Origin: Phylloscopus collybita | Taxonomy: Eukaryota > Chordata > Aves > Passeriformes > Phylloscopidae | Length of the DNA: 64,000 bases | NCBI GenBank assembly: GCA_027886175.1 | Contig: JAJNNQ010000026.1 | Coordinates: 18,754,001 to 18,818,000 of the forward strand | Reading direction: 5' to 3' | Shown here: piece by piece, positions 1 to 12,800 of the stretch | How positions within the stretch are numbered: position 1 is the first letter of the stretch | Layout of the letters: the number at the start of each line of letters is the position of its first letter | The notes under the pieces: model-generated | What the model saw: only the letters and a program-made list of their open reading frames with translations | Told to the model about the DNA's origin: nothing | The model's database searches: none | Position numbers and translations under genes: made by a program

Positions 1-3000
1 GCATTATCTGGAGTTTAAGGAGCTCTCATGACATCTGACACAGTAAGAGCAGAAAAGCAGTGAAGTCGGGACTGAAAGGCATCGCTGGAGTTTGTAAGAG
101 AAAATGGGAGTTTGGAGAACGAGTGAATGAGGGAGAGCAGCGGCACTCAGCCATGTGCTCTTTTTGCTGCAGCTGCCTCATTGGGATCAACTCCTCCCTG
201 CCAAGGGCACAATGCTCTGCTCTTTGCTGTAGGAGCCCAGAAAAGATGTTTGCAATATACACACATTTTATTCTAAAAAAGATAGACATGAAAGCCACAT
301 GGGTTAAATGGGTTTAAATTGTTGCTTTTGCTTCTTCAGTGAAATCTAAACTCAGTTTCAGAGGTGCTTTCGTAACTCTAGAGATAAGCCTTTGGGAAAA
401 AAACAACCAAAACTGACAATGAAGATTTAAAAGGCCCTCAAAAATCTGCCTCAAAGAGCTGTCTTAATGGAGAGTGCAATGTACTCTGCAAGCACAAGTG
501 TCCCTACAGATGATGCACTATATTATATGCTCATATCATGTGCTCCTCCCCAATTGTTCAAACAGACAACAAAATCAATTTTGTGACGTTTTCTGTGAGT
601 GTCCTTCCAGGCTTTTCTGTTTAGTTCATTATTTTGTGAACATTCATCATGCAGTCTTCTAATCTGGGTTTAACCCCCCTTCTCATCCTGTATCTGAAAC
701 AAACGAATTAAAAGCAAAAACCAAAGACTAAATCAAAGAAACAGCCAAAACCTAAACAAAACATCTCACAAACCACAGAAAACGAGGGTATTTTTCAGAA
801 GATGCAAAAAAAGCAAACTGAAACAAAGATTTCAAGAAGTGAATGTAAACCTCACAGGAATTTTAAGTCAACTTTGGAACAATCTTATCTGGTTAGACGT
901 AGCACGTCAAAACTGTAGCATGCTGAAGTTAGCTGCTTCTCAATCTCCCTCCTTTGGGAGAGAAAAAAAAATGTAGTCATCTAATACTCCTTCACAGAGA
1001 GCAGGAGGACATGGAACAAGAAAGGATTAATGAACACCATTCAACACGGATATCTACAAAGAAGCTCCACAACAATAAATTATTAAACATAAAAGCATAA
1101 CACCTGCTGCAGCCAAGCTAATGGTGAAAATATTTTAAAAACAAGAACTATCCTGGGGTATAATCCATTAATATATTCTGCATCTAGAATTTTTATTGTA
1201 ATTCTTCAGAAGTCACAGATTGGTCACAAATGCATTCATTACATTAAAATGCTTTTACCTGTATAAGGGATAGGCCTTGCTGTGATTCTGTGATGCTGCC
1301 AGCCCTCTGTTTATCTTTGTTCTGGCTGTGTGGCTCTAAATCAAGATAAAAACCAACTCAACATGAAGGAAAATAAAAGGAAGGTCATTTAATCACCACG
1401 TTAGCTTAAAATGATTATTGATTCCTGGAGGTGATGTCTAACTCTGCCAGAAAATCCATTTCAGTAATGATTACTGCCCTCTGCCTTATCTATTATACTG
1501 GAGGTTATTAAAAGTGGGAGTCTCTAGGGAAGTATATAGCTTTAGACCACTAATATCATATTTAATATGTTTTTAACAGAAGAGAGTTTCAGATTGTGGC
1601 CTTTAACCTACAAGCGAATCAAGGAGAGTGTAGGTCTAATTATTATATATACTCCACTGGGATCTAGTCACACACTAGATAGATAGATAAATATCACCTG
1701 GGACAAAGATGTATTGAACTCTTCATCACTCTAAATTATCAGGTGCACACAGCTCTAGAAATAACATACTCAGAAAACTTACAGTACCCTTTTGAAATAG
1801 TTACTCAACTTGCTGTTGCACTTTACCAAATAATGTTCTCATCCTATGACACTTGTATCATGTTTTCCTCCTGGCTGCTCTTTCAAAATCACAAGGATAT
1901 AAACTACTGTGGGAATAAAGAATTGTCTACATGCTGAGACATCTGTCCTGCCATTATGTACACACAGGAGTCTACTGTGTCCCAATTCAACCAGATTACA
2001 AACTAAATGCATAAGGAGGGTAACTTGATAAAAACCAAAGACTAAACATTCAGAAAATTAGACTGGACCATCCAATCTAGTTACCTTTTGTAATTCTAAT
2101 TGCTTTCTTTATGTGATTCTCTAGCTTAAGGAAGAGAAACAGGTAAAATGGCATATGAAATAGGATATTAGAATTATGTAATTTTAATATTCCATGGACC
2201 AACTGGTGTTAATTCTTGAATTTTTTGCCAACCACTATTAATCCTTGAACCTTTTTGAACCAAAGGATCAGTATTAATGCTTACAAATTTTCATAGATCA
2301 TATTTGTTTTCTCATTATATTTAAAATGTAAAAATATATTAATTTATGGATCAGTTGCAGATCTTTTCCCATAGATTTTGGACCACAACTAATGAGAATG
2401 TAAGATTTTCTGCCCACATGGGCTATTGAAAATAATTTATTTTTTTAAATCCCAGGGAAGATTTTTGAAAAGTTATTTTAAAGAAAAGCATCTGGAAAAA
2501 TAAATTACAGAACTCAATAAATTAATTCATCTGACAGTATTTACAATATGAAAAATAGCTTAATAACAATAAATGAAAACCATATAGCAGAACTCATGAC
2601 TGCTTCTTTATTTATAAAATTATTTTCTGCCATGACCAAGAGATACTGCAAATCATATCAGTGGTATTATATTTGATATGAAGAGATATCCAGAATCAAT
2701 GAATGAAAAAAAGTAGCAGCAAATTGCAGTTCCAAACTACTGCACATATTTTGGGCATTACAGAGCATGAGGTACAACTACTTTTATTCTCTGATAAGTA
2801 CTCCTTATAAACTTGTGTGAATAATTATAATATTTTTATTATTTATATATGTGTATAGAATTAATATATACATAATATAAATATACAGTAATGTTTTTCC
2901 AGCAATTTGTGAAGCTGATTAATACTATTATTTTACCCAAAAAGAACACATAAAAGATTACATGATTCTGTCTTTGTTCTGATCTCATTCCACTTTACAA

Positions 3001-3538
3001 AGGAAAAAGAAATCAGAAGTAGTCAATTTTCTTATCAAGGCATCCCAACAACAGTAAATAAGTGCAAATAAATTGCAGTCTAAGACCCTGGTGAGATGAA
3101 GTACCATTCACACATGGAGCAAGCCCCCAAAAGTTAAGAAAACATGAATAATACCATGCTTTTTAAATGGTTCGTATATGGAGTTGTGTTATTCTGCTAC
3201 ATCTGGGAACTCAGTAAAAAGTAATTTCAAAAAATATTTGTCAGAAAAGATAATTTTTCCATTTTATTATTCCTTGCAAAATAATTTTCTTCTCTCTTGC
3301 TACTCCTGATATTGTTACGGCTTTCCTACTTTTGTTGACTGATGCAGACTCAGAGAAGTTGCTGGAAAGATTATCAGAGGTTTTAAAAATCTTTTGTATC
3401 CATCAAACAATTAATTAGGCCCTAACAGAGGCAGAGAAGGTCTGGTGATTACATTTTCAGATGCGGTGTTCAGATTATTGGTCAGGCAGAGGACATACCA
3501 CTAATCATTAAAAATGTCATAGAGATTTGGTTTGAAGT

Positions 3539-3565
3539 TTCCACATCACTTGTTTTCCACATCAC
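3539..3565. repeat. 16-bp tandem duplication
   Basis: The 11-base string TTCCACATCAC occurs at 3539-3549 and again at 3555-3565, one 16-base step later. It sits immediately upstream of the GATA heptamer repeat, so this short interval has undergone more than one local duplication. Confidence 0.7.
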
Positions 3566-3573
3566 ATGGAGTT

Positions 3574-3608
3574 GATAGCTGATAGATGATATCTGATATG
3601 TGATAGAT
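3574..3608. repeat. Heptamer repeat (GATANNT)x5
   Basis: Five consecutive 7-base units each begin with GATA, at 3574, 3581, 3588, 3595 and 3602, and each ends in T. The units are GATAGCT, GATAGAT, GATATCT, GATATGT and GATAGAT. The spacing is exactly seven bases while the two middle positions vary. This could be a decayed short tandem repeat or a cluster of GATA-factor motifs; sequence alone does not decide. Confidence 0.75.
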
Positions 3609-4826
3609 TTATAAAACTGTGCATGAACTAATGTCAAGTGTTTATGTTAATGGGTGTTCTATTATTAACTTTCTGTCTAATAACTTGCAACTAATCACTT
3701 TAATGGGGACTATACACACTATACTGTAAAATTAAGAAAGGCATGTATGCTCTCTAACACCCTAGGACTCACAGTTTAATGGTTAATTATTTCATTCTTG
3801 AATTGATGTTCAATTTGAAGGATCTGTGGCCTGATAAATTGTTTATTTCAAATGTGCCTGTGGATGCTTTGATATTTTGATATTTTTATAATAATATGTA
3901 TAATTCAATTATTTTTATGTGGTGTCAATAATTCATTATAATACAGAGAGATATGTCAGCCATGCCACTTGAAGGATAGTACTGCATTTCCTGGCTGTAT
4001 TGAGTGATAACTCATTCATTTATTTTGAGCCATTATACATGCACTTGTATTGCTCACCATTAGGACATTTACCAGGAAATCTGCTGTTGTTTATCATGGG
4101 GACCTCTGGAAGAAAAAAACCCACAAAACCTAGATTAATGTCCTCAATGTGTCACTGTCAGAGAAGTCAGCCAAACCACAAAGTACTTTTTAATGGAAGA
4201 AATATCAGTTATTTTCTCTTTAAAATGCAGACATAAATATAATCATAAAAATGAGGGAAGAAAATTCTAATTCATTGACCAAAGCTGGGGTCAGATTCTC
4301 AGCTGGCATGAATTTGCATGCTCCATTACTGTTAATTGGATTTATGCTCCCTGAAGGCCAGATGTTCTATGTTTCTTGGTGTAGAGTGCTTTCAGAATCA
4401 TAGTAGGTTTTTGCTTTAATATTCTTGTGGGTTTTTTTATGGACTGGGTATCATTGTATTTTTTCTGGTCAGTCTTTTGCCATATTTAAACTCTGACATG
4501 GTTTAGACAGTTTATTATCAGATTGCAGACTTAAGTTTTATTAAATATTTTTAATCTACACAATTTTTAGTTAAGCAATTCATATGTTTGTCAAATTAAA
4601 CTATTTATTTATATAATAATCAGCTGTGAGTGCAAATAAGATTGTAACTCTCCCTGATAGTTTTAGCACTCATAGTTTCTCCTTCCTCACATCTCTGCTA
4701 ACACCTTCGTTGTCCCTGTTCCCTATCAGAAACAAATCAGCCATATACTTAAAGTAACTTTTTCATAAAATCTTAAAATCTTATATAGTACTTGATGAAA
4801 CCAAGAGCTTGGTGGTTCTTGTGGGG

Positions 4827-4908
4827 TTTTTGTTTGTTTGTTTTGGTTTTGCTTTTTTTTTTTTTTTTGTTTTGTTTTTTTTTTTTTGTTTTTTTTTTTT
4901 TGTTTTTT

Positions 4909-4952
<44 letters not shown>

Positions 4953-5004
4953 GGGGGGGTGTTTTTTGTTTGTTTGTTTTGTTTTGTCTTTTCTTTTTTT
5001 TTTT
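4827..5004. repeat. T-rich low-complexity tract (TTTTG-like)
   Basis: About 180 bases are almost only T and G on the plus strand, mixing pure T runs with GTTTT and GTTTG units and a G7 run near 4952. Several overlapping open frames here encode only Phe/Cys/Val or, on the other strand, Lys/Gln strings; these are artefacts of the base composition. A similar (GTTTT)n patch is at about 63690-63711. Confidence 0.9.
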
Positions 5005-5404
5005 CCTGAGGATAAAATGAAGATTGGATTCAAACAAACAAGCAAACCCCCTACTACATATTACTTAACATAGTCCACCAACCAGATGGCTTTTTTGACC
5101 ATGTCATACTGAACATTTTGTTCAAGATTTTGTTAATGAGAGGGTCTTTGTTTTATTTAAAAAAACTTGCAACTAATCATCATCACTCCTGTAAGTCTCA
5201 TGAATCAGACACTATTAAATTTTTTGTCCATCCTTGTCCTTTTCTGTGGAAGGAAAACAATGAATTATTCCACAGTATTTGCTGTAACTTACTAAATTTA
5301 ATAAATTATAATATTTTTTAAATAGCAAATTAGTTGTATGTTGTGTCTGAGATACTCAGACTTCTGCTGATTTAAAGAGAAAAAGGTCTTTGTTTGAGCA
5401 TTGC

Positions 5405-5963
5405 CAGAAGATCTTGCCCTTCTACTCAGCCCTGGTGAGCCTGCATCTGGAGTGCTGTGCCCAGTTCTGGGCTCCTCAGTACAAGAGAGACACAGAGCTC
5501 CTGGGGCAGGTCCAGCAGAGCTTTACAAATGTGAGTAAGGGCCTGGAGCACACCTTTGCTGAGGAAAGGCTCAGGAAGCTGCGTTGGTTCATGCTCAAGA
5601 AGAGATGACTGAGAGAGGACCTCATCAATGTCTGTAAATCTCCAAAGGGAGGATGCCAAGAGGATGGGGCCGGGCTCCTCTTGGTGGTGCTAAGCCACAG
5701 GACAAGCGGCAATGAGCCAAAAATGATGCACAGGAGGTTCCACCTGAACGTGAGGCAGAACTTCTTTACTGTGCGAGTGACTGAGCAGAGGAACAGATTT
5801 CCTGGAGAGTTTGTGGGTTCTCCCTCACAGAAGAAATTCGAGAACTGTCAGCACACAGTCCTCTGCCATGTGCTCTAGGATGGCTGTGCTTGCTTGAACA
5901 GGGAGGCTGGACCAGATGGCTCAGTGTGGTCCCTTCCAGCCTGACCCATTCTTTGATTCTGTG
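5405..5963 (+). mobile_element. CR1 LINE, 5'-truncated 3' end
   Basis: This is the 3' end of a CR1 non-LTR retrotransposon, covering the end of the ORF2 reverse-transcriptase reading frame and the short 3' UTR. The frame beginning near 5414 encodes recognisable C-terminal CR1 motifs, including LVSLHLECCAQFWAPQYKRD, and then GLEHTFAEERLRKL, before an in-frame stop at 5606-5608. Downstream DNA still follows the CR1 pattern (gaggttccacctgaacgtga near 5732). The copy ends in the CR1-type terminal octamer repeat, CATTCTTTGATTCTGTG at 5947-5963, and has no poly-A tail. The 5' cut is near 5393-5411 and cannot be fixed exactly. It is a dead, 5'-truncated insertion. Confidence 0.93.
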
Positions 5964-8900
5964 TTTCATTTTCACATGGAAATTTTATAAAAGTTGTTGA
6001 AAAGATAAAGTTGACCTCTTAAACACCACACATATACATATTTGAGGGGGAAAGTCACATCAATAATTTCATTAAGTGATAAGAAATTTTATTGATTATT
6101 ATTACTTTTATTCTATGTAACATGTACTTTCTTGTCTTATACAAAATCACTATGATAGTAGCAGTGGATCAATTACTGATAGCTCTCTTTTTCTTTATCA
6201 TTGTTCCTAAACTTCTCTTGTCATTTACAACACATTTTCCTTTTTTCCCCAGTATTGTAATAAAATAACAGAGATGATGTGAGTTATTCATCACTCCCTT
6301 CTTATATCCATTTTACCTCTAAGTCCACCCATTACCAGTGGCAAATATAAAACAAATTTATTTTTCCATATCTCTTGACTATCCACAAATGACCCATTTG
6401 AGATCAAATGTTCATTGACTGCTTTTTTTGGGGGGAATGATGTGTCAAAACAAGCTTCTTTTTCTTCTTGTCATTTCCAGACAGCACAATGAAGACTAGA
6501 AAAACTCATATATGACGGGAAACCTGGTGCCTGTTGAGCTGTGAAAAGAGCTGCCATTAGGAACCCAAAATATTTCTGCCAGGTCAGCAAAGTATGAGAA
6601 AAGTTCCCATTAAGCAGTTTATAACTATACACCTCTTTTTTCTTCCTTTCCCTCTCTCCTCCCCCTCCAAGCCTTTGATAGCCAGCAATTCACTTTGCTG
6701 GCACACACTGTGGCCTTTCTCAGAATATAATTCACAATGTTTATAACTGTCATTTCAGTCTCTGTACTTTGTATTTTTTCATCTCATAGCCTTTCTCTTT
6801 TTCAGGTTCTTGTCACCCTGGAAAAATACCAGTGTTTATAACCTCTCTGGCTGCACTGAGTGGCTTTGTCACCAGAGGTTTTTGTAGCATCCTTAATGAC
6901 CTGTTAGGAAGAATCTTGTAAACATTCTGTCACAGTAAGTGTTAGGCTGAAAATCTGTTACCTTAACTTGTATCCTCAACATATTGGCATATTAAGTGCT
7001 TGGCAATTGGCCAATGTGATGGGTTCAATAGAGTATATTCTTCAGATACTCTTTTTTCTTAGTAGTATTCCTCTTTGCCAGAAAATGGCCATTCTAATCA
7101 AAGAATGGGTGTGTTATTAGGATATGAATTCTTGGGACCTTCTGTGCTAAATATTTATAACTAAAAACATTCTCCAAAAATGTCAATATACATATAGAAT
7201 AAAAGTCAAAACACTTTTTGTGAAGTTTTGAGCAATATCCTAAGTGAGATATAAAGGAAATCCCAAGTATTATATTTTATATATATATTGCCATGGGAGA
7301 ACGTAGAAAACCCCCAATTTTGCTCTGTTATTTCAACAATAAGAAATGTCTGAGGCATCCAGAAAGTTTGGCAGAAAGATGTATTTTCTAGCACCAGTAG
7401 AGTTTGTGTAATCAGTGGTGTCACTTTTGCAATAGCTAGATTTCCCAAATCCTTTGAAATAGTTATGTGACTTTTTGTAATAATACTTTATAGGTGAGAA
7501 CTAAGTATTTAACTCAAAAAAAGGACCAAAATTTAAGATGGTATATTTACAGTTTGTTTCAATTTCTGTTTCTGTCTCAATTTTGAATTTCTGTCATAGA
7601 AATCTGCAAGAACACTCAAATTGAAGTCTGATACTGGAAAAAAATGAACCTTTAGCTATAGGGTCTCCAAGGTGCAACAATCTGGATATTAAAATCTTAG
7701 ATAATATCCGTATGTGTATAAATAGATATATTCATATAAAGACACTATAAATATATGGTGTGGGTCAAACATTATGAAACAATGCTGATTTTGACTTATT
7801 AGTTATGCTATAAAAATTTAGACTTATATCAAGAAGGTAGGTTAAAGTTAACCTCTTGTCCCAAGGAGGTACTAGGATGCCTGTCTGTAATGGCTTCAGT
7901 ATACATAAAGTGGTGAAGAGTAAGAAAACCTCAGCTATTATTTTGGCAGAAAATTGTGAGGCAAATCAAAGAAATTAAATAATTCTCTTCTCTATACAGA
8001 TTTATATCTCCCATGGATTTGGAAGTCAGAAAGACAAGTATGTGTTCTGGCAAACGGTTCTTTTTTCTTTGGAATGAGGCAAAGGACTTGCTGCAAACTG
8101 ATCACCAATTCACTGCTGCCAGGAGTGCACACTGGGTGAAATGGAGAAGTCCTTGGAGAAAAGGCTGGGATTTATTTGAGTGAAATTGTAAGTGCATGAG
8201 TATTAGTGACACTGGAAAACTTAGTCATCTGGAAATCAGGAAATGAGTATCACCACTTTACTCGATCCTTTTCTCCATGCTTAGAGATAGAAAGGCATAT
8301 TGCTCCATTTTGCAGGGATCAAACAATGCTTATGAACGATAGCATCACAGTTATGGTGCTCATGTCAAACAGGCACATACTGAAATACTTGAATACCAGG
8401 AAAAACAGAAAAACACACTGAATATTGGAATCCATCCTAGACAGTGTTAAATAATGCCAGCCAAAAACTCTTAGATTTATTCCAGGAACCACTTCATGCT
8501 TATCAGCGAAAATGTAGAAAACCTATCACAGTGGTCAGATGAATGAAGTACTAATGGGACAAAGCAATCTGAAATAATTAAATTTTTCAGATAATGCACA
8601 AAACATAGTTGAATGGATAATACTGTAACATTATCCCATGGACTCCATCAGTTCTGTATTCATACACAAAAAGAAAACAACACCATCCCCCCAACACTTT
8701 CAAAGATGATCAGAGTCCAGAAATTGCCTCAACCATGTTTATTCCTCTCTTTGATCTCGCTGGAACTGATCGAGGTTTTAGTTTCCTTCATGAAGGTGAG
8801 CATGACATTATTTTTTTATTGGATAACACATTTTCTTTTAAATACTTGCTAAAAATAAAACCATAAAAAACAAGATCTTAGATTCTTATTGCTAAAACCA

Positions 8901-9668
8901 AAATATTTATTCAGAATTTTAGAATATATTTAATGTGTGGGAAAAAAAGTTGCCATTATTACTGTAAAGTTTGTGTTTAAAGAAAAGCATAAAGATTGGT
9001 TTTGGAAGGAAAAACAAAGCAAAACAACACAAAAACCATGCTACAAGAGAAGGATATATTTTAGTCCCATTGCTTTGATTTTCAGATGTTACTATTCAGT
9101 TATAGTATGGGCATAAATATGATCTGTATAGACAAAATACCTAAACTGATCACTTGTATGTGGTTGCTTTTTGCACTGTCAGTGACAGAATCAATTGACT
9201 GGCTGGAAGAAAAGGTCATATACACCTCAGCGTCAGCAGGAGGATCAGCTGATAACAGAACTAGTAATGATATTTTTGAATATGAGATATGAAACCAGAC
9301 AGATATTTTTTAAATAAAAATGGTGTAAACAGGAATCAATCAAAAAAGAGAGTAGTTTTGTGCTGACCCAGTTTGGGAAAGCTCTGAAATCAAGACTCTG
9401 AGTGTAGTAAAATTCAGTAATACATCCAAGCTGGTGAAAGAACTGACAAAAATGTTTTTAGGGGAAGTAGGATTCAACGCCTTTCACTTTAGCTATAAAT
9501 TACAATTTGGCTTTCCAGATTAATCTTCTAAACTATTCCAAAATCATTGGTGAAAGTTCTTGTGTTGGTTGGTTGTAGATGAGTAGTTCAGATTACTAGT
9601 ATAGGATTTCTAATATCTTAATATTTGAGATATGAGACTGACCTAAAGCATCCTTAACCTCTCTCTCT

Positions 9669-9671
<3 letters not shown>
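5964..9671. other. Unique DNA, no gene seen
   Basis: Open frames are under 85 codons with no recognisable domain. The stretch around 6500-6960 is less AT-rich than its surroundings and has few simple repeats, so it could be a conserved noncoding block, but that needs an alignment. No transposon remnant was recognised here. A short CT run (9659-9671) leads into the T homopolymer. Confidence 0.65.

Positions 9672-9719
<48 letters not shown>
9672..9719. repeat. T homopolymer, 48 bp
   Basis: Forty-eight consecutive T follow a short CT dinucleotide run. It lies directly beside what looks like the 3' tip of an antisense CR1. CR1 elements do not carry poly-A tails, so the run is not explained by that element. 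Confidence 0.97.
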
Positions 9720-9724
<5 letters not shown>

Positions 9725-9728
9725 TTAA

Positions 9729-9840
9729 AATCACCAAATTATTGAATATTTTAGGTTGAAAGAATTCTCGGATGGAACCATGCTCCAGCCCTCTTACCAG
9801 AGCCAGGCCACATTACCTGCTGCTCATCAGCGTCCTCGCT
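9729..9840 (-). mobile_element. Probable old CR1 3' tip
   Basis: Read on the plus strand, the order of short matches resembles the start of an antisense avian CR1: a degenerate terminal repeat (AATCACCAAATTATTGAAT at about 9729-9747), then TTTTAGGTTGAAAG, a region equivalent to the usual 'group of gene-body' 3' UTR words (CCAGAGCCAGGCCACATTA near 9797-9815), and GCTCA further on. The match is decayed and short, so this is a pattern-level call. It may be only the last hundred bases of an element. Confidence 0.5.
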
Positions 9841-9858
9841 TCTTCACTCAAAGCAGTA

Positions 9859-9898
9859 AGATTGATATCCATGATATCCATGGTGAGGATATCAATCT
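9859..9898. repeat. Perfect 12-bp inverted repeat (hairpin)
   Basis: The arm AGATTGATATCC at 9859-9870 is the exact reverse complement of GGATATCAATCT at 9887-9898, with a 16-base loop that itself repeats GATATCCAT. No T run follows, and in a eukaryote it is not a terminator. Confidence 0.85.
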
Positions 9899-12800
9899 AG
9901 TGGGGTCATTTGGTATATTTACTTTAAGTACATTTCCAGCTTAAGTTTCAGAGCTCCACACCTCCCTCATTCGCTAAATGCTGTGTCCAGGTACAAAAAA
10001 ACAACACAAACCAAACTTCACATCTACCAGCTTAGTGCAATACCTTTTTCATCAGAACTTCCCCTGATTTGTGTTCCCCTGATTTCACTGGGCATGAGAA
10101 CTTCAAGTAAGACATAAGATTTCTTTTTCTTCCTAAACTGTATTTTTTGACTAGCTGCCGGAGAATAAACATATGCATACAAAATTTCAAAACACATATG
10201 CATACGTATTTTTAGTCCATTTATTTGAATATGGACATTTACAGATTACTTAAGAGCTGATAGAATTTTCAAAGTATGACTGAAACAACAGTCTGACTTT
10301 TTAACATGGAGTATCACTGTCACACAACTTAAAGTGAAAGGAAAGAAAATGTATGTAATATGTTATTATGTTTCTCATTTTTGTTTATTCTACACAAGAA
10401 GGATAGAGGAACACACAGCAGATATTTTAAACCCATCAGATAATAACCTCAGTCATTCTGATGCTCTGAAACGCTCTTTATGACTTTCCTTCAAATCATT
10501 AGGCAGAAAAAAGAGGAGATATTTCATTGCTTAAAAAAGGTTTTAAAGATAGAGAAAGATTGGGTTGGTTTTGAGGGGATAAAGAAAGACTGGTGAAATA
10601 AAATCAAAGGAAAAAGAACACAGTTCATTAGTGTCAGTATAAACCTGTTCCACCAAGTTAAAAAAAAAAAAAAAAGGGCTTTAACACCTTCTGTTGAATG
10701 AGGGTTTAGCTCTATTTTCCTTTAGTGATCCAAAATAAGTAACTTGAGAGAACAGTGGAAGTTATTTGCTTCTTTGTTATTCTATCTCCATTAAATTATT
10801 CTTAATAGCTTTTTAAAGCAACCAAAAGCTGCAACAATGTATACAGAACGTTAGTCTGGAAATTTGTGATGATACAATACCCAAGAAGAAGTGTAATATG
10901 AAGTATTTGTATTCCATTTTTATCCCTGATTATTCATTTCTGCTGAAACCCTTTAAACACATCCAGTGAACATGGCAAAAGTAACATGGCAAAAGGTAAT
11001 TAACATGGATGGGTCTGTGAGTGAGTTCCCCTAATTTCAGCAAGACAGTACATTTTGTTGGAAAGACTGACATTAAAGCTCTTATAAAACGCCAGCTTCT
11101 TAAGGATGTTCCTTTGCACTGCACTCACCCATGTTCATTATAACATCTTTTTCCCTCCCAGATTCTTTAACTTTTTTCTAATCATCTTCCAATCATCCTT
11201 TCTTCTCTTGTTGCATATTGAAGCCCCTAATGGCCACAATCATCTTTAACTCTGACTCTGGTAAGCTATTGAATCATCCTCCTTTCTGAAGGGTTTCCTT
11301 CCCTTCTGAATTGCTCCTGAATGTCCCTTCCTCTTCTCTTAGCATTTTCTTTTCCTAATAGTCTGTGCACCATTGTCCCACTACAAATTGAAATTCAATT
11401 CTCTGTGTCCCTTGCCTTCCTCCACAAGCAGAAGCCCTTTGCTTCTGTTTATTAAAAGTTTTGACATTTGTCTCTTTCTGGGGGTGATGCTCTCCCTCAG
11501 TTTTCTTGTCTCAATCTAATCTGATTAATCCTAAAGCCTATTAATATAGATATAGATCTAATTCTATATTTATATATAGATTTATACATATGTATGAAAT
11601 TATACATATACCTATAAATCAAACACACATTGGAAATATGTATTTTCTTGTCTTTATTTACAGGATAGAAAATAAAGAGAATAAAGAATTATTAGGGGAA
11701 TTTTTTTCTGAAATGAATATTATTGAACTAATTAAAAGAAGAAACAAGTCTGAATTTGGCAATCATAAAGTACAGGAATTGTCATCTAATACAAAATTTA
11801 GGTTATAACTGCTGACTGACACATAAAATGGGCAGAATGCTTAAGGTCTTAGGACTATCTCTTCTGGAATGTGGTGTGGGGCCCCACTAATTTCATTACT
11901 CTAAAGGTAGAACAAAAGGATGAAGGACAGAGGGAAGGGCAGGCAGATTACATAAAGCTAGAGAAATATGAAAAAGTTAACCTGAACCAAGTCTTTCCTG
12001 AGATTAAAAAAATGTTGTAAAAGATGATGTCTTCTGGAAATCTGAAGAAATTAACAGGATAAGTATGCTGGGATTATTTCACTTTAACTTTGATTATATG
12101 AACAAGTAGCACAAATATAAAATTAAAAAAAAAAGGTCTAAGGGATTTCATTATCCGAGGACACACTAAGACATATACAGAACAAGAATGGTTCTACTGT
12201 GATTTCCATATCAGAAAATACACCTTATTAAATTATTCAAGATCGCATTTCCATTTGGGAGTGTCTGCCATTATTCCTTCTTCTCTTAAAAGTAAACACG
12301 TTTTTCTGATTCACTGGCAAATTAATTTTTTTTTAACATAAACTGACGTAATCTGAATTATTTGGGAAGAAATGAACAATTATTCCTAATGGTGTGAGAA
12401 ATACTTTGTATTTCTGCAAATATATTACTCAAACTCATATGCACAAGTAGTTTTATGGAATGAAAAATAAAAGCAAAGATATTAGTGTAATATATCTTTA
12501 AATTCCTAGGCTGTAAGTCAAAAATTATGGCTGTTCATCATGATGTGGACAGATGCATAAAACATAATTCTTATATTATGGTGATGCTGTCATTTGTTCT
12601 GAATTTCAGTAACCTTTTCATCCTTGCCAGACCTCTAATGAGAGGAAATCAAGCCAGAAAGGGAGACACAGAAAACATATAATGCATATAAAGAACAAGT
12701 TTATGGACGCGTTTTGGGATAACGTACTTTATGTAATGCCTGTCTGGTGCTTCTGTTAGGAATATCCAGCACTATTTTCCTTTTTTTTTTTTTTTTTTTT

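Larger units (their letters stand above)
1..4826. other. Unique AT-rich DNA, no gene seen
   Basis: No coding region is supported here: the open frames are 60-90 codons, show no domain and lie in AT-rich sequence. The first 300 bases are more GC-rich than what follows and contain a pyrimidine tract ending in TAG near 232, which resembles a splice acceptor, but no matching exon frame or donor was found. Minor simple sequence includes a short TAGA run near 1677-1690 and AT-rich patches near 2820-2890. A phased GATA heptamer repeat at 3574-3608 is listed separately. Confidence 0.7.

Noticed and set aside
1270..1300. CR1 3' terminal octamers (GTGATTCTGTGAT)
   Set aside because: The upstream sequence does not follow CR1, so the word match is taken as chance.
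4726..5073. Several overlapping Lys-rich and Phe-rich frames
   Set aside because: They are products of the T/G low-complexity tract.
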